64,000 bases of DNA, taken from Chitinibacter sp046530675 (lineage in GTDB: Bacteria > Pseudomonadota > Gammaproteobacteria > Burkholderiales > Chitinibacteraceae). The translations under genes and the position numbers were made by a program. Shown here one piece after another: positions 9,085-17,490 of the stretch; the stretch's first letter is position 1; each line of letters opens with the position of its first letter. Under the pieces are notes generated by a model. The model did no database searches, was not told the origin of the DNA, and saw nothing but the letters and a program-made list of their open reading frames with translations. The stretch is taken from the NCBI RefSeq assembly GCF_046530675.1, contig NZ_CP172558.1, positions 2,790,001 through 2,854,000 on the forward strand. Direction: 5' to 3'.

Positions 9085-10392
9085 TCAACCATTTTTTGCT
9101 ACATGATCAGCCGGAATATGCTCACTCGCCAAAATCTTATCGATACGATGTCCGTCCATATCGACGACTTCAAGCGACCAGTTTTCCCACTGCGTAATAT
9201 CGCCAGTGCGCGGCATACGGCCGAGCAGCAACATCACCATGCCGCTGAGCGTGTGGTAGCTGTTTTTGTCTTCATCAGGAACAGTACTTAAATCGAGCTT
9301 GTCTTTGAGCTCAGGAATCGGAATCAGTCCGTCGAGCAACCATGAGCCATCGGCGCGCTGCACCGCCCAGGCGTCCTCAATATTTTGCGGCGTGAATTCG
9401 CCGGTTAATACTTCAAGCACATCCTGCAAAGTCACCAGACCTTGCACTTCGCCGTATTCATCGACCAGAAAAACCATTTCGACACCGGACGAGCGCATTT
9501 GCTCGAGCAACTCCAGCCCGGTCAGCGTTTCCGGTACAAATACACAAGCTTGCAGCTGTTCGGCAAAATCAACATTTTCACCTTTCAATACTTTTTTCAG
9601 AATCGCCTTGGTGCTTAAAACACCGAGCAGATTTTCCAACCCGTCACGACACACCGGAAAACGCGAATAATCAGCTTGCGCAACGCGGGCAAGATTTTCT
9701 TCGATCGGGTCGGCCAGATCGAGATACACCATATCGCCACGTGGCACCATCAAGGACGTGACCATCCGGTCGTCCAGCCGCAGTACATTGCGTACCATCG
9801 TGTGTTCGTGTTCTTCAATCAAACCGGCTTCGGAGCCTTCGATCAGCATCGCGTCGATTTCATCCTGAGTCACGCTTTGTGCCGCATTCTGATTGGCACC
9901 CAGCATTTTCAGCGTGGTGCTGGTCGAAAAACTCAGCAGTCGTACAAAGGGGCGAGTCAGCAAAGCCAGTAATTGCAAAGGTCGCGCAACCAGCGTGGCG
10001 ATTGCTTCCGGGTTGATTTGCCCCAGCCGCTTGGGAACCAGCTCGCCGAGCACAATCGAGAAATAAGTCACCGAAACGACGACACAGACGGTTGCACTGG
10101 TATCACTCAGATTTTCTGGCAAGCCAAAAGTCATCAGCCAGTCGGCAAACGGTGCTGCGAGCACAGATTCACCGACGATCCCGCTTAAAACACCAATCGA
10201 AGTAATCCCGATTTGCACCGTCGACATAAAGCGGGTCGGATCGCTACCCAGCTCCAGCGCGACCGCAGCACCGGCATTGCCATCGTCGGCCATTTTGGCC
10301 AGCCGCGCCTTGCGCGCAGTCACCAGCGCAATCTCGGACATGGCAAACACACCGTTAAGCAGGATCAAGCCGAGCAGAATCAATACTTCCAT
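9085..10392 (-). CDS. CNNM/CorC-type membrane protein with CBS pair
   Basis: A member of the 'hemolysin-related' family whose better-studied relatives take part in Mg2+/Co2+ export or resistance. The 435-residue product has an N-terminal CNNM domain with four hydrophobic segments (residues ~1-180, including GELVPKRLGQINPE), then two CBS modules (~200-335, with VPRGDMVYLD and VFLVDEYGEVQGLVTLQDVLE), and a C-terminal CorC_HlyC domain. No haemolytic role is implied. It stands alone with its own terminator; piuC lies 37 bases upstream on the same strand. Confidence 0.9.
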   Translation of the reverse strand: MEVLILLGLILLNGVFAMSEIALVTARKARLAKMADDGNAGAAVALELGSDPTRFMSTVQIGITSIGVLSGIVGESVLAAPFADWLMTFGLPENLSDTSATVCVVVSVTYFSIVLGELVPKRLGQINPEAIATLVARPLQLLALLTRPFVRLLSFSTSTTLKMLGANQNAAQSVTQDEIDAMLIEGSEAGLIEEHEHTMVRNVLRLDDRMVTSLMVPRGDMVYLDLADPIEENLARVAQADYSRFPVCRDGLENLLGVLSTKAILKKVLKGENVDFAEQLQACVFVPETLTGLELLEQMRSSGVEMVFLVDEYGEVQGLVTLQDVLEVLTGEFTPQNIEDAWAVQRADGSWLLDGLIPIPELKDKLDLSTVPDEDKNSYHTLSGMVMLLLGRMPRTGDITQWENWSLEVVDMDGHRIDKILASEHIPADHVAKNG

Positions 10393-10429
10393 GATTTTTC
10401 TTGTGTATTTCAGAGCCGCCTATTGTGCC

Positions 10430-11110
10430 TCAAATTTCGCCCCATTTGCGCAGCAGATTATGATAAACGCCGGTCAGCTGCACGGCGCTCGGCGTATCAC
10501 CCAGCTCGCTGCGAATCTGGCGGATTGCGGTGTCAAGATCGAACAGCAGACCGCGCTCGCCGACGTCTTTGATCATGCTTTGCATCCACATAAATGAAGC
10601 GAGACGCGTGCCGCGCGTGATCGGCTCGACGCGGTGCAGGCTGCTTGACGGATACAGAATCATGTCGCCGGCTGCGAGCTTGACTTCGTGCAGGCCGAAA
10701 GTATCTTCGATCACCAGCTCACCACCGTCGTATTCATCCGGATCAGAGAAAAACAGCGTCGCCGACAGATCCGAACGTACCCATTCGCCGGTTTCGGTGA
10801 TGCGGCGCATCGCGTTGTCGACGTGATTGCCAAAATCCATTCCTTCACCGTAGCGATTAAACAGTGGCGGGAAAATCCGTTTGGGCAAGGCGGCAGAAAA
10901 AAATAATTCGTTCTTGTCGAGCGCGGCCAGAATCACCTGTCGCACGGCAACGGCTTCGCGGTCATCATTGGGAAGCTGTTCATTGTGCTTCACTTTGGCC
11001 GACTGGCTACCGGCAGTAATCCGGCCATCGAGCCAACCGGCGCGATCCAATCTGGCGCGGCATTGCGCAACGCTCGTACGGTCAAGAACCTGAGGAATAT
11101 GGATCAGCAT
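10430..11110 (-). CDS. piuC: Fe(II)/2-oxoglutarate-dependent PKHD-type hydroxylase
   Basis: A soluble non-haem iron dioxygenase of the PiuC/YbiX family, which is usually iron-regulated and encoded beside siderophore receptors; its substrate is not established. The 226-residue product has the jelly-roll iron triad: H96 and D98 in GNHVDNA, and H159 in SSSLHRVEP. R169 (TRGTRLASF) is the expected 2-oxoglutarate anchor. It lies 94 bases downstream of the siderophore receptor gene on the same strand. That matches the piuA-piuC arrangement known from Pseudomonas and supports a role in iron acquisition. Confidence 0.92.
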   Translation of the reverse strand: MLIHIPQVLDRTSVAQCRARLDRAGWLDGRITAGSQSAKVKHNEQLPNDDREAVAVRQVILAALDKNELFFSAALPKRIFPPLFNRYGEGMDFGNHVDNAMRRITETGEWVRSDLSATLFFSDPDEYDGGELVIEDTFGLHEVKLAAGDMILYPSSSLHRVEPITRGTRLASFMWMQSMIKDVGERGLLFDLDTAIRQIRSELGDTPSAVQLTGVYHNLLRKWGEI

Positions 11111-11148
11111 GAATCGTCCTTTATTGAATATGTATCAAACAAATGCAG

Positions 11149-11220
11149 ATGGCCGGGATCATACCCGGCCATGTATTGAGCTACAGCTCTCTATTTAATT
11201 AGACTTAAAACTTATACCCT
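11149..11220. other. Hairpin and near-match GGTAT element between the receptor gene and piuC
   Basis: A perfect 9-bp stem (ATGGCCGGG/CCCGGCCAT, 11149-11172) lies just past the receptor stop codon and has no T tract on either side. Next to it, 11172-11218 is a one-mismatch copy (TGTAT...ATACC) of the 47-bp gapped palindrome; it overlaps the last codons of the receptor gene. Confidence 0.5.
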
Positions 11221-13460
11221 ACCGTCATGCGGGCAGAACGTTTTACGCCAGGAATGGCAAAGCCACGGTACAGGCCATCATAGTGATCGGTATCAAACAG
11301 GTTGTAGACGTTCAATTGCACCGAAACGTCGCGTTGCTGCCATTCAACCATCGCATCCCAGCGAACAAAACCGGGCAGATTGACGGTATTGGAAAGATCG
11401 GTATAGCGCTTGCCCATGATATTCGCGCCGCCACCGACTTTCCAGTTGCCGTCGATCTGGTAGGTCGTCCACAGATTGCCGGTATATTTTGGCGCATTAT
11501 CAACGGTACGGCCTTCTTCTTCCTTGCGTTCAGGATTGGCGACTTCGTCAATCACCGGATCCATCAAAGCGACACCAGCAAAAATCTGCCATTTATCGCT
11601 CAGGCGACCAGCACCTTCGAGTTCGATCCCGTTAGTATGGCGTTTACCCGACATCAGATACGGTTTGACGACGCCCGGTTCGATATCGGTTTGGCGCTCG
11701 TTGGTTTTTTCGGTACGGAAAATCGCAGTACGCAAAGCCAGATCGCCTTCGAGCAAGGTCCATTTCGCGCCAATTTCGTAATTGCGGTTTTCTTCCGGAT
11801 CGGTCAAAGCGCCTTTTGGATCGGTTGAATAGGCTTCAGCCGACGGGTTGAACGATGTGCCGTAAGAAATGTAATACGATTGAACCTGGTCCGGCTGGTA
11901 AATCACACCAGTACGCCAGCTCCAGACATTGTCGGTACGGCTGACATCATCGGCCGCTGCGGCTTGTGTGTATGAGGTGTTGTCGGTGCTGGCTTTGAAG
12001 CGGTCATAACGCGCGCCGAGCAAGACTTTCCATTGCGGGTTCAGTTCGATCATGTCCTGCGCATAGAAAGCCAGTGTGTCGGCAGTCGAATCAGCCAGAA
12101 CGGTGCGTACTGGTGCAGAACAGTTGTCAGGCACACCGGAGATATTCGGGTTGCCCACCGTCGTGCTTGGCAATTTACACCCAGCCAGACCGTTACTGCC
12201 TGGTGGCACCGTGCCGGTCGTATCCAGTTGCAAGCGGCCAGTGCTTTGCAGCGTTTCACGCGTCAGCTCAATCCCGGCCAGCACATTGTGGCGCACCGTG
12301 CCGGTTTCAAAATCCCACAGCAAATCAGTCACATTTGACAGAATGTCCTGCTTGCGTTCACGCAATTTGCGGCCACGGTTGACTTGAGTCTCGTCGCTCA
12401 AGGCTTCGGTGTTGCTGGCAAACTGCAAGCTTGGTGCGCTGGCGCGCAAATCCAGGTCGTACTGGCCGTAGCGGGTGCTGTTTTTGATCAGCATATTCGG
12501 TGCAATTTGATGCTGGACATTGAGCGTCAGTACGTCGGTATTGGTCTTCTCGCTATCAAAGTCTTTCAAACCATAGAAAGTTTTAACGCGATCAATTGGC
12601 TCATCATTGCCATAAATCGAATCATTCTTGCTGCTGGTGTTTTCCTTGTCCTTGCGATAGTAAGGAACACCGTAATCAGGCACGTTGTTTTCTTCGTAAT
12701 GCAGATAAGAGAGCGTCACTTCAGTCGGGCCGCCGATGCCCCACTTAATACTTGGCGCAACGCCCCAACGATTCATCTCCGCACCTTCGCGGAAACTGTC
12801 GGCATTTTGGCCCATGATCGCGACGCGGATCGCTGAAGTTTCGTTCAATGCCTTGTTCAGGTCGGCTTCGGCGCGATAGAACGCATCGGTTCCCACAGTG
12901 GCCGACAACTGGTTCAATTCGCCCAGAAACGGCTGTTTGCTAACCTGATTGATCACGCCACCCGTCGAACCACGGCCATACAGCATCGATGCCGGGCCGC
13001 GCAACACTTCGACCGTATCAATATTGAAGGTATCACGGTTGTATTGTGCCGAGTCACGGAAATTATCGAGGTAAAGGTCGTTCGATGCGCCAAAGCCGCG
13101 AATCCGGACGCCATCACCGCTTGAGCCACCTTCGGCAGCGTTAAAGGTCACGCCAACCGCATTGCGCAAAGCTTCTTTGAGCGTATTGGCATCCTGATCC
13201 ATCATCACTTCTTGCGTGATACTGGTAATCGACTGCGGAACATCACGGGTATCTTGCTGCATGCGGCCTACAGAAACGGTTGGCGCCTTATACGTATCGG
13301 CAGTACCGTTTTTACTTGCGGCGGTGGCAGTCACTTCAACCGCAGGCAACACGGCGTCCTCTGCCTGTACCGAGCCAGCAACCACGCCAAACAAAGCGGC
13401 TGCCGCCGGGTATTTAGCCAGGTGACGAACACCGGTTTTCTTTTTGTGAATCTCTCGCAT
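11205..13460 (-). CDS. fiu: TonB-dependent catecholate siderophore receptor
   Basis: An outer-membrane beta-barrel that imports ferric catecholates with energy from TonB-ExbBD. The 751-residue product has a signal peptide ending GSVQA, a TonB box/plug region (VEVTATAA, then the plug with RDVPQSITSIT, GVRIRGFGASNDLYLDNFRD and VLRGPASMLYGRGSTGGVINQVSKQP), and a barrel ending in the outer-membrane C-terminal signature MTVGYKF. I start at MREIHKKK (13460) because AGGTAGGA lies just upstream; the frame itself runs 13 codons further. A terminator lies only ~48 bases upstream of the start, which leaves little room for its own promoter. Confidence 0.92.
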   Translation of the reverse strand: MREIHKKKTGVRHLAKYPAAAALFGVVAGSVQAEDAVLPAVEVTATAASKNGTADTYKAPTVSVGRMQQDTRDVPQSITSITQEVMMDQDANTLKEALRNAVGVTFNAAEGGSSGDGVRIRGFGASNDLYLDNFRDSAQYNRDTFNIDTVEVLRGPASMLYGRGSTGGVINQVSKQPFLGELNQLSATVGTDAFYRAEADLNKALNETSAIRVAIMGQNADSFREGAEMNRWGVAPSIKWGIGGPTEVTLSYLHYEENNVPDYGVPYYRKDKENTSSKNDSIYGNDEPIDRVKTFYGLKDFDSEKTNTDVLTLNVQHQIAPNMLIKNSTRYGQYDLDLRASAPSLQFASNTEALSDETQVNRGRKLRERKQDILSNVTDLLWDFETGTVRHNVLAGIELTRETLQSTGRLQLDTTGTVPPGSNGLAGCKLPSTTVGNPNISGVPDNCSAPVRTVLADSTADTLAFYAQDMIELNPQWKVLLGARYDRFKASTDNTSYTQAAAADDVSRTDNVWSWRTGVIYQPDQVQSYYISYGTSFNPSAEAYSTDPKGALTDPEENRNYEIGAKWTLLEGDLALRTAIFRTEKTNERQTDIEPGVVKPYLMSGKRHTNGIELEGAGRLSDKWQIFAGVALMDPVIDEVANPERKEEEGRTVDNAPKYTGNLWTTYQIDGNWKVGGGANIMGKRYTDLSNTVNLPGFVRWDAMVEWQQRDVSVQLNVYNLFDTDHYDGLYRGFAIPGVKRSARMTVGYKF

Positions 13461-13508
13461 GGTCCTACCTTTTTGACTTCTTGTTAAAAAATGATCCAAA
13501 ATTTGGGC

Positions 13509-13534
13509 AAAAAAATAGCGGGATTAACCCGCTA
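13509..13534 (-). terminator. Terminator between exbD and the siderophore receptor gene
   Basis: Stem TAGCGGG/CCCGCTA with a 5-base loop, followed on the minus strand by seven T. It lies ~115 bases past the exbD stop and ~48 bases before the receptor start codon. It may act as a partial terminator that sets receptor level within a longer transcript. Confidence 0.75.
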
Positions 13535-13647
13535 CTGGAGAGTTAATCTGTCATTTATGACGCCGGAGAACGCAAACCCACTGCGTTGTTGTTTGTCTTC
13601 GCTCACATTGACCTTCCAGTAGCATTGAATCCCGCCATTCAAGCGCG

Positions 13648-14103
13648 TTATTTCTTGACTGCGGGTGCAGCAGTTTCACTACTGTCCCCGCTGGTCATCA
13701 ACCCGATTTTCGTCAGCCCGGCGCGCTGCGCCGCAGCCATTGCCTGAGCGATCCGTTCGTACTGCACTGTTTTGTCGGCGTACAAATGCACTTCGGTCTG
13801 CGGATCGGCGGCAAATGCTGCTGCAAAGCGCGCATCAAGCGCTTCGGGTGCGATTGCGCTTTTGCTGTCGCCACTCTCGTCGAGCAAAGTACCGTCGGCC
13901 AACAGACTCAAGCGCACCGGTTTTTCAACTTTTTGTACGACGGCTGCGCTGGCCTTCGGTAACTCGACCCGCACTGCATGCGTCATCACCGGTGCAGTAA
14001 CAATAAACACCACCAGCAGCACCAGCATCACGTCGACCAGTGGCGTGGTATTAATCTCCGCCATTGGCGCTGCGTCTTGCTGTCCAAAACTACCGAACGC
14101 CAT
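13648..14103 (-). CDS. exbD: Biopolymer transport protein ExbD
   Basis: The small subunit of the proton-driven ExbB-ExbD motor that energises TonB. The 151-residue product has a short cytoplasmic N-terminus, one transmembrane helix (VDVMLVLLVVFIVTAPV, which carries the essential Asp in PLVDVML), and a periplasmic domain (SLLADGTLL, VHLYADKTVQYERI). The C-terminus is an unusual Ser/Ala/Pro tail ending VKK. Its start overlaps the end of exbB by 14 bases, so the two are translationally coupled. Confidence 0.95.
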   Translation of the reverse strand: MAFGSFGQQDAAPMAEINTTPLVDVMLVLLVVFIVTAPVMTHAVRVELPKASAAVVQKVEKPVRLSLLADGTLLDESGDSKSAIAPEALDARFAAAFAADPQTEVHLYADKTVQYERIAQAMAAAQRAGLTKIGLMTSGDSSETAAPAVKK

Positions 14104-14785
14104 TGCTCACCTCCGAACCTGTTCCCATCAGGCCTTCAACCAGCAAACCGGCGTGCAGATCATGGGTAAATCCGTCGAGTTCCTGCGCAAATCGGCGATT
14201 ACTGCGAATGAATGCGTTGTAGGCAATGACCGCAGGAATCGCGACGGCCAGACCCGCTGCCGTAGCAACCAGCGCCTCGCCGATGGGCGCGGCTACCGTC
14301 GAGAGCGAGGCACTACCCGTCGTCGCAATGCCGACCAGCGCGTGATAAATCCCCCACACAGTGCCGAACAGACCAATAAAGGGTGCCACCGACCCCGTTG
14401 TTGCCAGCCAGGTCAAGCCGCGTTCCATCTTGGCACTTTCCTGACTCAAGCGAGTGCGCAAATTGCGAACCAGATAATCATCAAGCGACACTGCCTTGCC
14501 GAGGCCGCCGCCTTCATGCGTGCGGTAATGCCGTAAACTCTCGGCACCAGAGCGCGCCAGTGCAGCGGCCGGTGCCTGATGTTGCTGCGCCAGCCCCAGC
14601 GCTTCGTGCCAGTCCTTGGCTTCCCAGAACGAAGCCATGAATTTTTGCTGATGACGCTTGATCACCCACAGCAAACGCGAGCGCGCAATAATGACCACCC
14701 AGCTCACGACTGACATCAGCATCAGCAGACCAAAAACCGATTGCAACACGGGGTCACCCGACTGCAGAACCAAAGACAAATCCAT
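14090..14785 (-). CDS. exbB: Biopolymer transport protein ExbB
   Basis: The channel subunit of the TonB motor in the inner membrane. Three hydrophobic segments are visible: QSVFGLLMLMSVVSWVVII near the N-terminus, then a pair in the second half (WLATTGSVAPFIGLFGTVWGI and EALVATAAGLAVAIPAVIAYN). The conserved Thr-rich GLFGTVWGI motif is intact. I start at ATG 14785, which has TAGG about eight bases upstream; a GTG at 14794, directly after the tonB stop, is the alternative. The order is tonB-exbB-exbD in one operon. Confidence 0.94.
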   Translation of the reverse strand: MDLSLVLQSGDPVLQSVFGLLMLMSVVSWVVIIARSRLLWVIKRHQQKFMASFWEAKDWHEALGLAQQHQAPAAALARSGAESLRHYRTHEGGGLGKAVSLDDYLVRNLRTRLSQESAKMERGLTWLATTGSVAPFIGLFGTVWGIYHALVGIATTGSASLSTVAAPIGEALVATAAGLAVAIPAVIAYNAFIRSNRRFAQELDGFTHDLHAGLLVEGLMGTGSEVSNGVR

Positions 14786-14794
14786 TACCAGCAC

Positions 14795-15478
14795 CTACGC
14801 GTTTTTGATTGAAAAATTAAGCGGCACAATCACCGACCCTGAAACTGCTTCATCACCCCGCTTGGCTGGTACAAAGCGCCAGCGTTGCACGGTGCTTTGC
14901 GCCACGGCATCAAGCCGGGCAAAACCACTGCTTTTGAAAATCTCGATTTTTTCCGGCAAACCGGCCGGATTTACCACAACCCGGAGCAAAACCTTGCCCT
15001 GCTCACCCAGGGCGAGTGAAGTCGGTGGATATGGCGGCTTGGGGTTGCTCAGATAACTGGCTTGAAAACTCGGCTCGCTCACGGCCAGCTCGACCTGTTT
15101 GCTCTGCCCTTGCTGTCCGGCTGCGTTCCCTGACTCCGGATTTGATGATTTGGCTTTGTCAGACTCGTTGTTTTGGGCGCTGGCAGCGACTTCCATCGTT
15201 GCGCTGCGCTCAGGTGTGGCTGTCTGCTGCACCCGCTTGGTCGAGGCTATTCGCTCGCGAACGTTCTGACGCGCTTTTTGAATTTTTTGCCGGATTTTCG
15301 CTAAAGGTTTCGTCGCTTGCGGCTTTGGCTCAGGCGCCACTTCGCCCATCGCCAACGGAACGGCTTGCAAGAAAATCGGCTCGGCGGGCGCGCTGATGCG
15401 CTGCTGGCTGAACTGATAAATCAGTGCAACGTGAAGGACGAAGACACCGGCGAGAATTGTTTTGTTATCGAGAATCAT
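14795..15478 (-). CDS. tonB: Energy transducer TonB
   Basis: TonB spans the periplasm and passes motor energy to outer-membrane receptors. The 227-residue product has an N-terminal anchor helix (TILAGVFVLHVALIYQF), a basic linker rich in Lys/Arg/Gln rather than the usual Pro-Glu/Pro-Lys repeats, and a C-terminal domain with the family pattern NPKPPYPPTSLALGEQGKV...WRFVPAKRGD. It is the first gene of tonB-exbB-exbD. A Fur-like palindrome lies about 45 bases upstream of its start codon. Confidence 0.94.
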   Translation of the reverse strand: MILDNKTILAGVFVLHVALIYQFSQQRISAPAEPIFLQAVPLAMGEVAPEPKPQATKPLAKIRQKIQKARQNVRERIASTKRVQQTATPERSATMEVAASAQNNESDKAKSSNPESGNAAGQQGQSKQVELAVSEPSFQASYLSNPKPPYPPTSLALGEQGKVLLRVVVNPAGLPEKIEIFKSSGFARLDAVAQSTVQRWRFVPAKRGDEAVSGSVIVPLNFSIKNA

Positions 15479-15517
15479 TCGCGCATATTAACGATATACG
15501 TTCTCATTTGCAATAGC

Positions 15518-15538
15518 ATTTGAGAATAATTCTCGATA
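15518..15538. promoter_or_regulatory. Probable Fur box upstream of tonB
   Basis: A perfect 13-base palindrome GAGAATAATTCTC (15522-15534) inside an AT-rich context, with a further half-site TTCTCATTTGCAA at 15501-15513. This resembles the AATGAGAATNATTCTCATT type of Fur site. Its position upstream of tonB-exbB-exbD fits iron repression. Binding is inferred. Confidence 0.65.
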
Positions 15539-15596
15539 ACTTATCGCGATCCATACCGACAAACTTAGCGGCGGAAGAAACAAAGCCAAACAGACA

Positions 15597-15735
15597 CCTG
15601 ATTACCTAAAGGCAAAACCGATATCCAGGTGCAGTTCAAACCAGCATTGCAGCTGGTTTCCGGCTTTGCTTGAAGGGTACACAGCGTGCCGCAGGAATGG
15701 CCAAATGAGGGTTTGCTGAAGTGCTACCGAATCAG
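15597..15735. repeat. MITE-like repeat with CTGATTA ends, copy 1
   Basis: A ~139-base palindromic element that starts CCTGATTACC and ends GCTACCGAATCAG. It shares GCAGTTCAAACCAGC and GAGGGTTTGCTGAAG with the copy at 23798-23940. It is more diverged than that copy and lacks the matching GCCGGNAAGCCGG stem. It lies in the 321-base gap between tonB and the regulator gene. Confidence 0.7.
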
Positions 15736-15747
15736 AAATATACAAAG

Positions 15748-15794
15748 GGTATATCAATGAAAGCCAATTAATAATTAGCCTACATTAATATACC
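15748..15794. repeat. GGTAT-N37-ATACC element, exact copy downstream of argP
   Basis: The arms extend to 13 positions (GGGTATATNAATG and its complement), so this copy is a good hairpin as well as a gapped palindrome. It ends five bases before the stop codon of the regulator gene. Confidence 0.75.
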
Positions 15795-15799
15795 CTCCA

Positions 15800-16693
15800 C
15801 TAATACTGTAGCAACGCCGAACGTGCCGCTTCAACCAACCGACGTGACAGGCGCTCAAGCTTGGGCGACTGCACTTTCCAGTGATGCCAGTATAGCCGGA
15901 CATCGGTCGGGTGTTGCGGCGCAAGGTCAATCAACTCGCCGCGGGCGATGAGCGCGTCGGCTTGCAAATGTGGCACCATGCCATAGCCCAGACCCAGCAG
16001 TATCGATTGCAGATAAGGCTCGCTCGCCGGGACATGGTGTTCGGGGTAAGCACCAATGCGCAAACCGAATTGTTGCTGCAAAAAGCTCGCCTGCAAGGCG
16101 TCCTTGCGGTTAAAAACCATCACCGGCGCCAAGCGGACCGCCTCGCGCTTAAATCCATCGGCAAAGTAACGTGAATAAAACTGGGGCGAAGCCAGCATCC
16201 GGTAACGCAAAATACCCAGCTCGTGTGCCACACAACCTTGCATTGCATGCGGCTCGGCTGACACACAGGCCAGCGCCTGCCCCTGCTGCATCAGCGCATG
16301 GGTATGATCCTGATCGTCAACAGTCAAGCTGATCAACACATTTTCACTGATCAGAAAATCGCTGAGCGCCGGCAGCAGCCAGGTACTGAGCGTATCGGCA
16401 TTAACCGCCAGCGGAATCGTTAGCGGAGCAGCAGCTTCGCCATTAAAGCCGGTCAGAAAATCTTGCTCAAGTACGCGGGCACGGCGCAGGTATTGCAATA
16501 GCTGTTGCCCGGCCAGCGTCGCACGACATGGGCGCGAGCGCACCAACAGCGGCTTTCCCAGTTGAGTTTCAAGCTGGCGCACGCGTTGCGATACCGCAGA
16601 CGCGGTCAGATGCAGATCAAGCGCTGCCTGCTCGAAACTGCCGCTATCAATGACTGCCAGCAAAGCTTCGGCGTGTTTATGATCGAATTGCAT
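15800..16693 (-). CDS. argP: LysR-family regulator of the ArgP/LysG type
   Basis: ArgP-type regulators sense lysine or arginine and switch on a basic amino acid exporter. The 297-residue product has an N-terminal winged helix (residues 1-60, SGSFEQAALDLHLTASAVSQRVRQLE) and a C-terminal effector domain. Sequence style is that of ArgP/LysG (ALLAVIDSGSFEQAA; ending VRLYWHHWKVQSPKLERLSRRL). It is divergent from the LysE-type exporter gene with a 170-base gap, the classic argP-argO/lysG-lysE layout. The second regulator at 21502-22407 is a paralogue. Confidence 0.9.
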   Translation of the reverse strand: MQFDHKHAEALLAVIDSGSFEQAALDLHLTASAVSQRVRQLETQLGKPLLVRSRPCRATLAGQQLLQYLRRARVLEQDFLTGFNGEAAAPLTIPLAVNADTLSTWLLPALSDFLISENVLISLTVDDQDHTHALMQQGQALACVSAEPHAMQGCVAHELGILRYRMLASPQFYSRYFADGFKREAVRLAPVMVFNRKDALQASFLQQQFGLRIGAYPEHHVPASEPYLQSILLGLGYGMVPHLQADALIARGELIDLAPQHPTDVRLYWHHWKVQSPKLERLSRRLVEAARSALLQY

Positions 16694-16863
16694 AGGCTAC
16701 AAATTAAATATTTTTAAGTGTTATCAAGATAAATTAAATATTCTTTATTTAGCAAGCCGTGTTGCTCACAATATCGCTCACAATCAATAGACACTCACGC
16801 AAGCCGCAGACTGCCGCCAGACAAAGCAGCGTGTTGAGTTCAGCACTGATAGAAGGATGCGAA

Positions 16864-17490
16864 ATGAATAGCAGTGTTTTCTTGCAGGGAATGGCATTGT
16901 GCGCGAGCCTGATCATGGCCATTGGCGCGCAAAACGCCTTTATTTTGCGGCAGGGAATTGCCCGCCAGAATTTGCTGATCGCCGTCGCGACGTGCATCGG
17001 CTGTGATTTTCTGCTGATGTCGGCCGGGGTTTTCGGCATGGGGAAAATCCTGCAATCACTCCCGCAACTGCAACAATGGATGGCACTGGCCGGAGCCGCT
17101 TTTGTTTTCTGGTTTGGCTGGCAATCGCTGCAAAAAGCACTGCGCCCGGCCAGCCTGCAACTAAACGATCTGACCAAGCGCAGCACGGCGCGTAGCGTCG
17201 TTTTGGCTGCGCTGGGCTTTTCGCTGCTTAATCCGCACGCCATTCTCGATACCGTCGTACTGGTTGGCTCAATTGGCGCGCAACAGGCGCCCAGCAATCA
17301 GCCGGCTTTTGTCCTTGGTGCAGTTAGTTTTTCGACGCTCTGGTTTGTTTCGCTCGGCTTTGGCGCCAGCAAACTGGCACCGCTATTTGCCAAACCGGTG
17401 GCCTGGCGCATCCTCGATACGCTGATCGCCATTATGATGGTCGCGATAGGCGTTTCACTTTTACGGACGAGCGGATTGATTATTTTTTAA
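16864..17490 (+). CDS. lysE: LysE/ArgO-type basic amino acid exporter
   Basis: An inner-membrane exporter for lysine and/or arginine. The 208-residue product has five to six hydrophobic segments and the LysE family signature MAIGAQNAFILRQGI near the N-terminus, with LNPHAILDTVVLVGSIGAQ in the middle. I start at MNSSVF because GAAGGA lies just upstream; the open frame extends 35 codons further. The divergent ArgP-type gene is its likely activator. Whether lysine or arginine is the main substrate cannot be told. Confidence 0.92.
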   Translation: MNSSVFLQGMALCASLIMAIGAQNAFILRQGIARQNLLIAVATCIGCDFLLMSAGVFGMGKILQSLPQLQQWMALAGAAFVFWFGWQSLQKALRPASLQLNDLTKRSTARSVVLAALGFSLLNPHAILDTVVLVGSIGAQQAPSNQPAFVLGAVSFSTLWFVSLGFGASKLAPLFAKPVAWRILDTLIAIMMVAIGVSLLRTSGLIIF

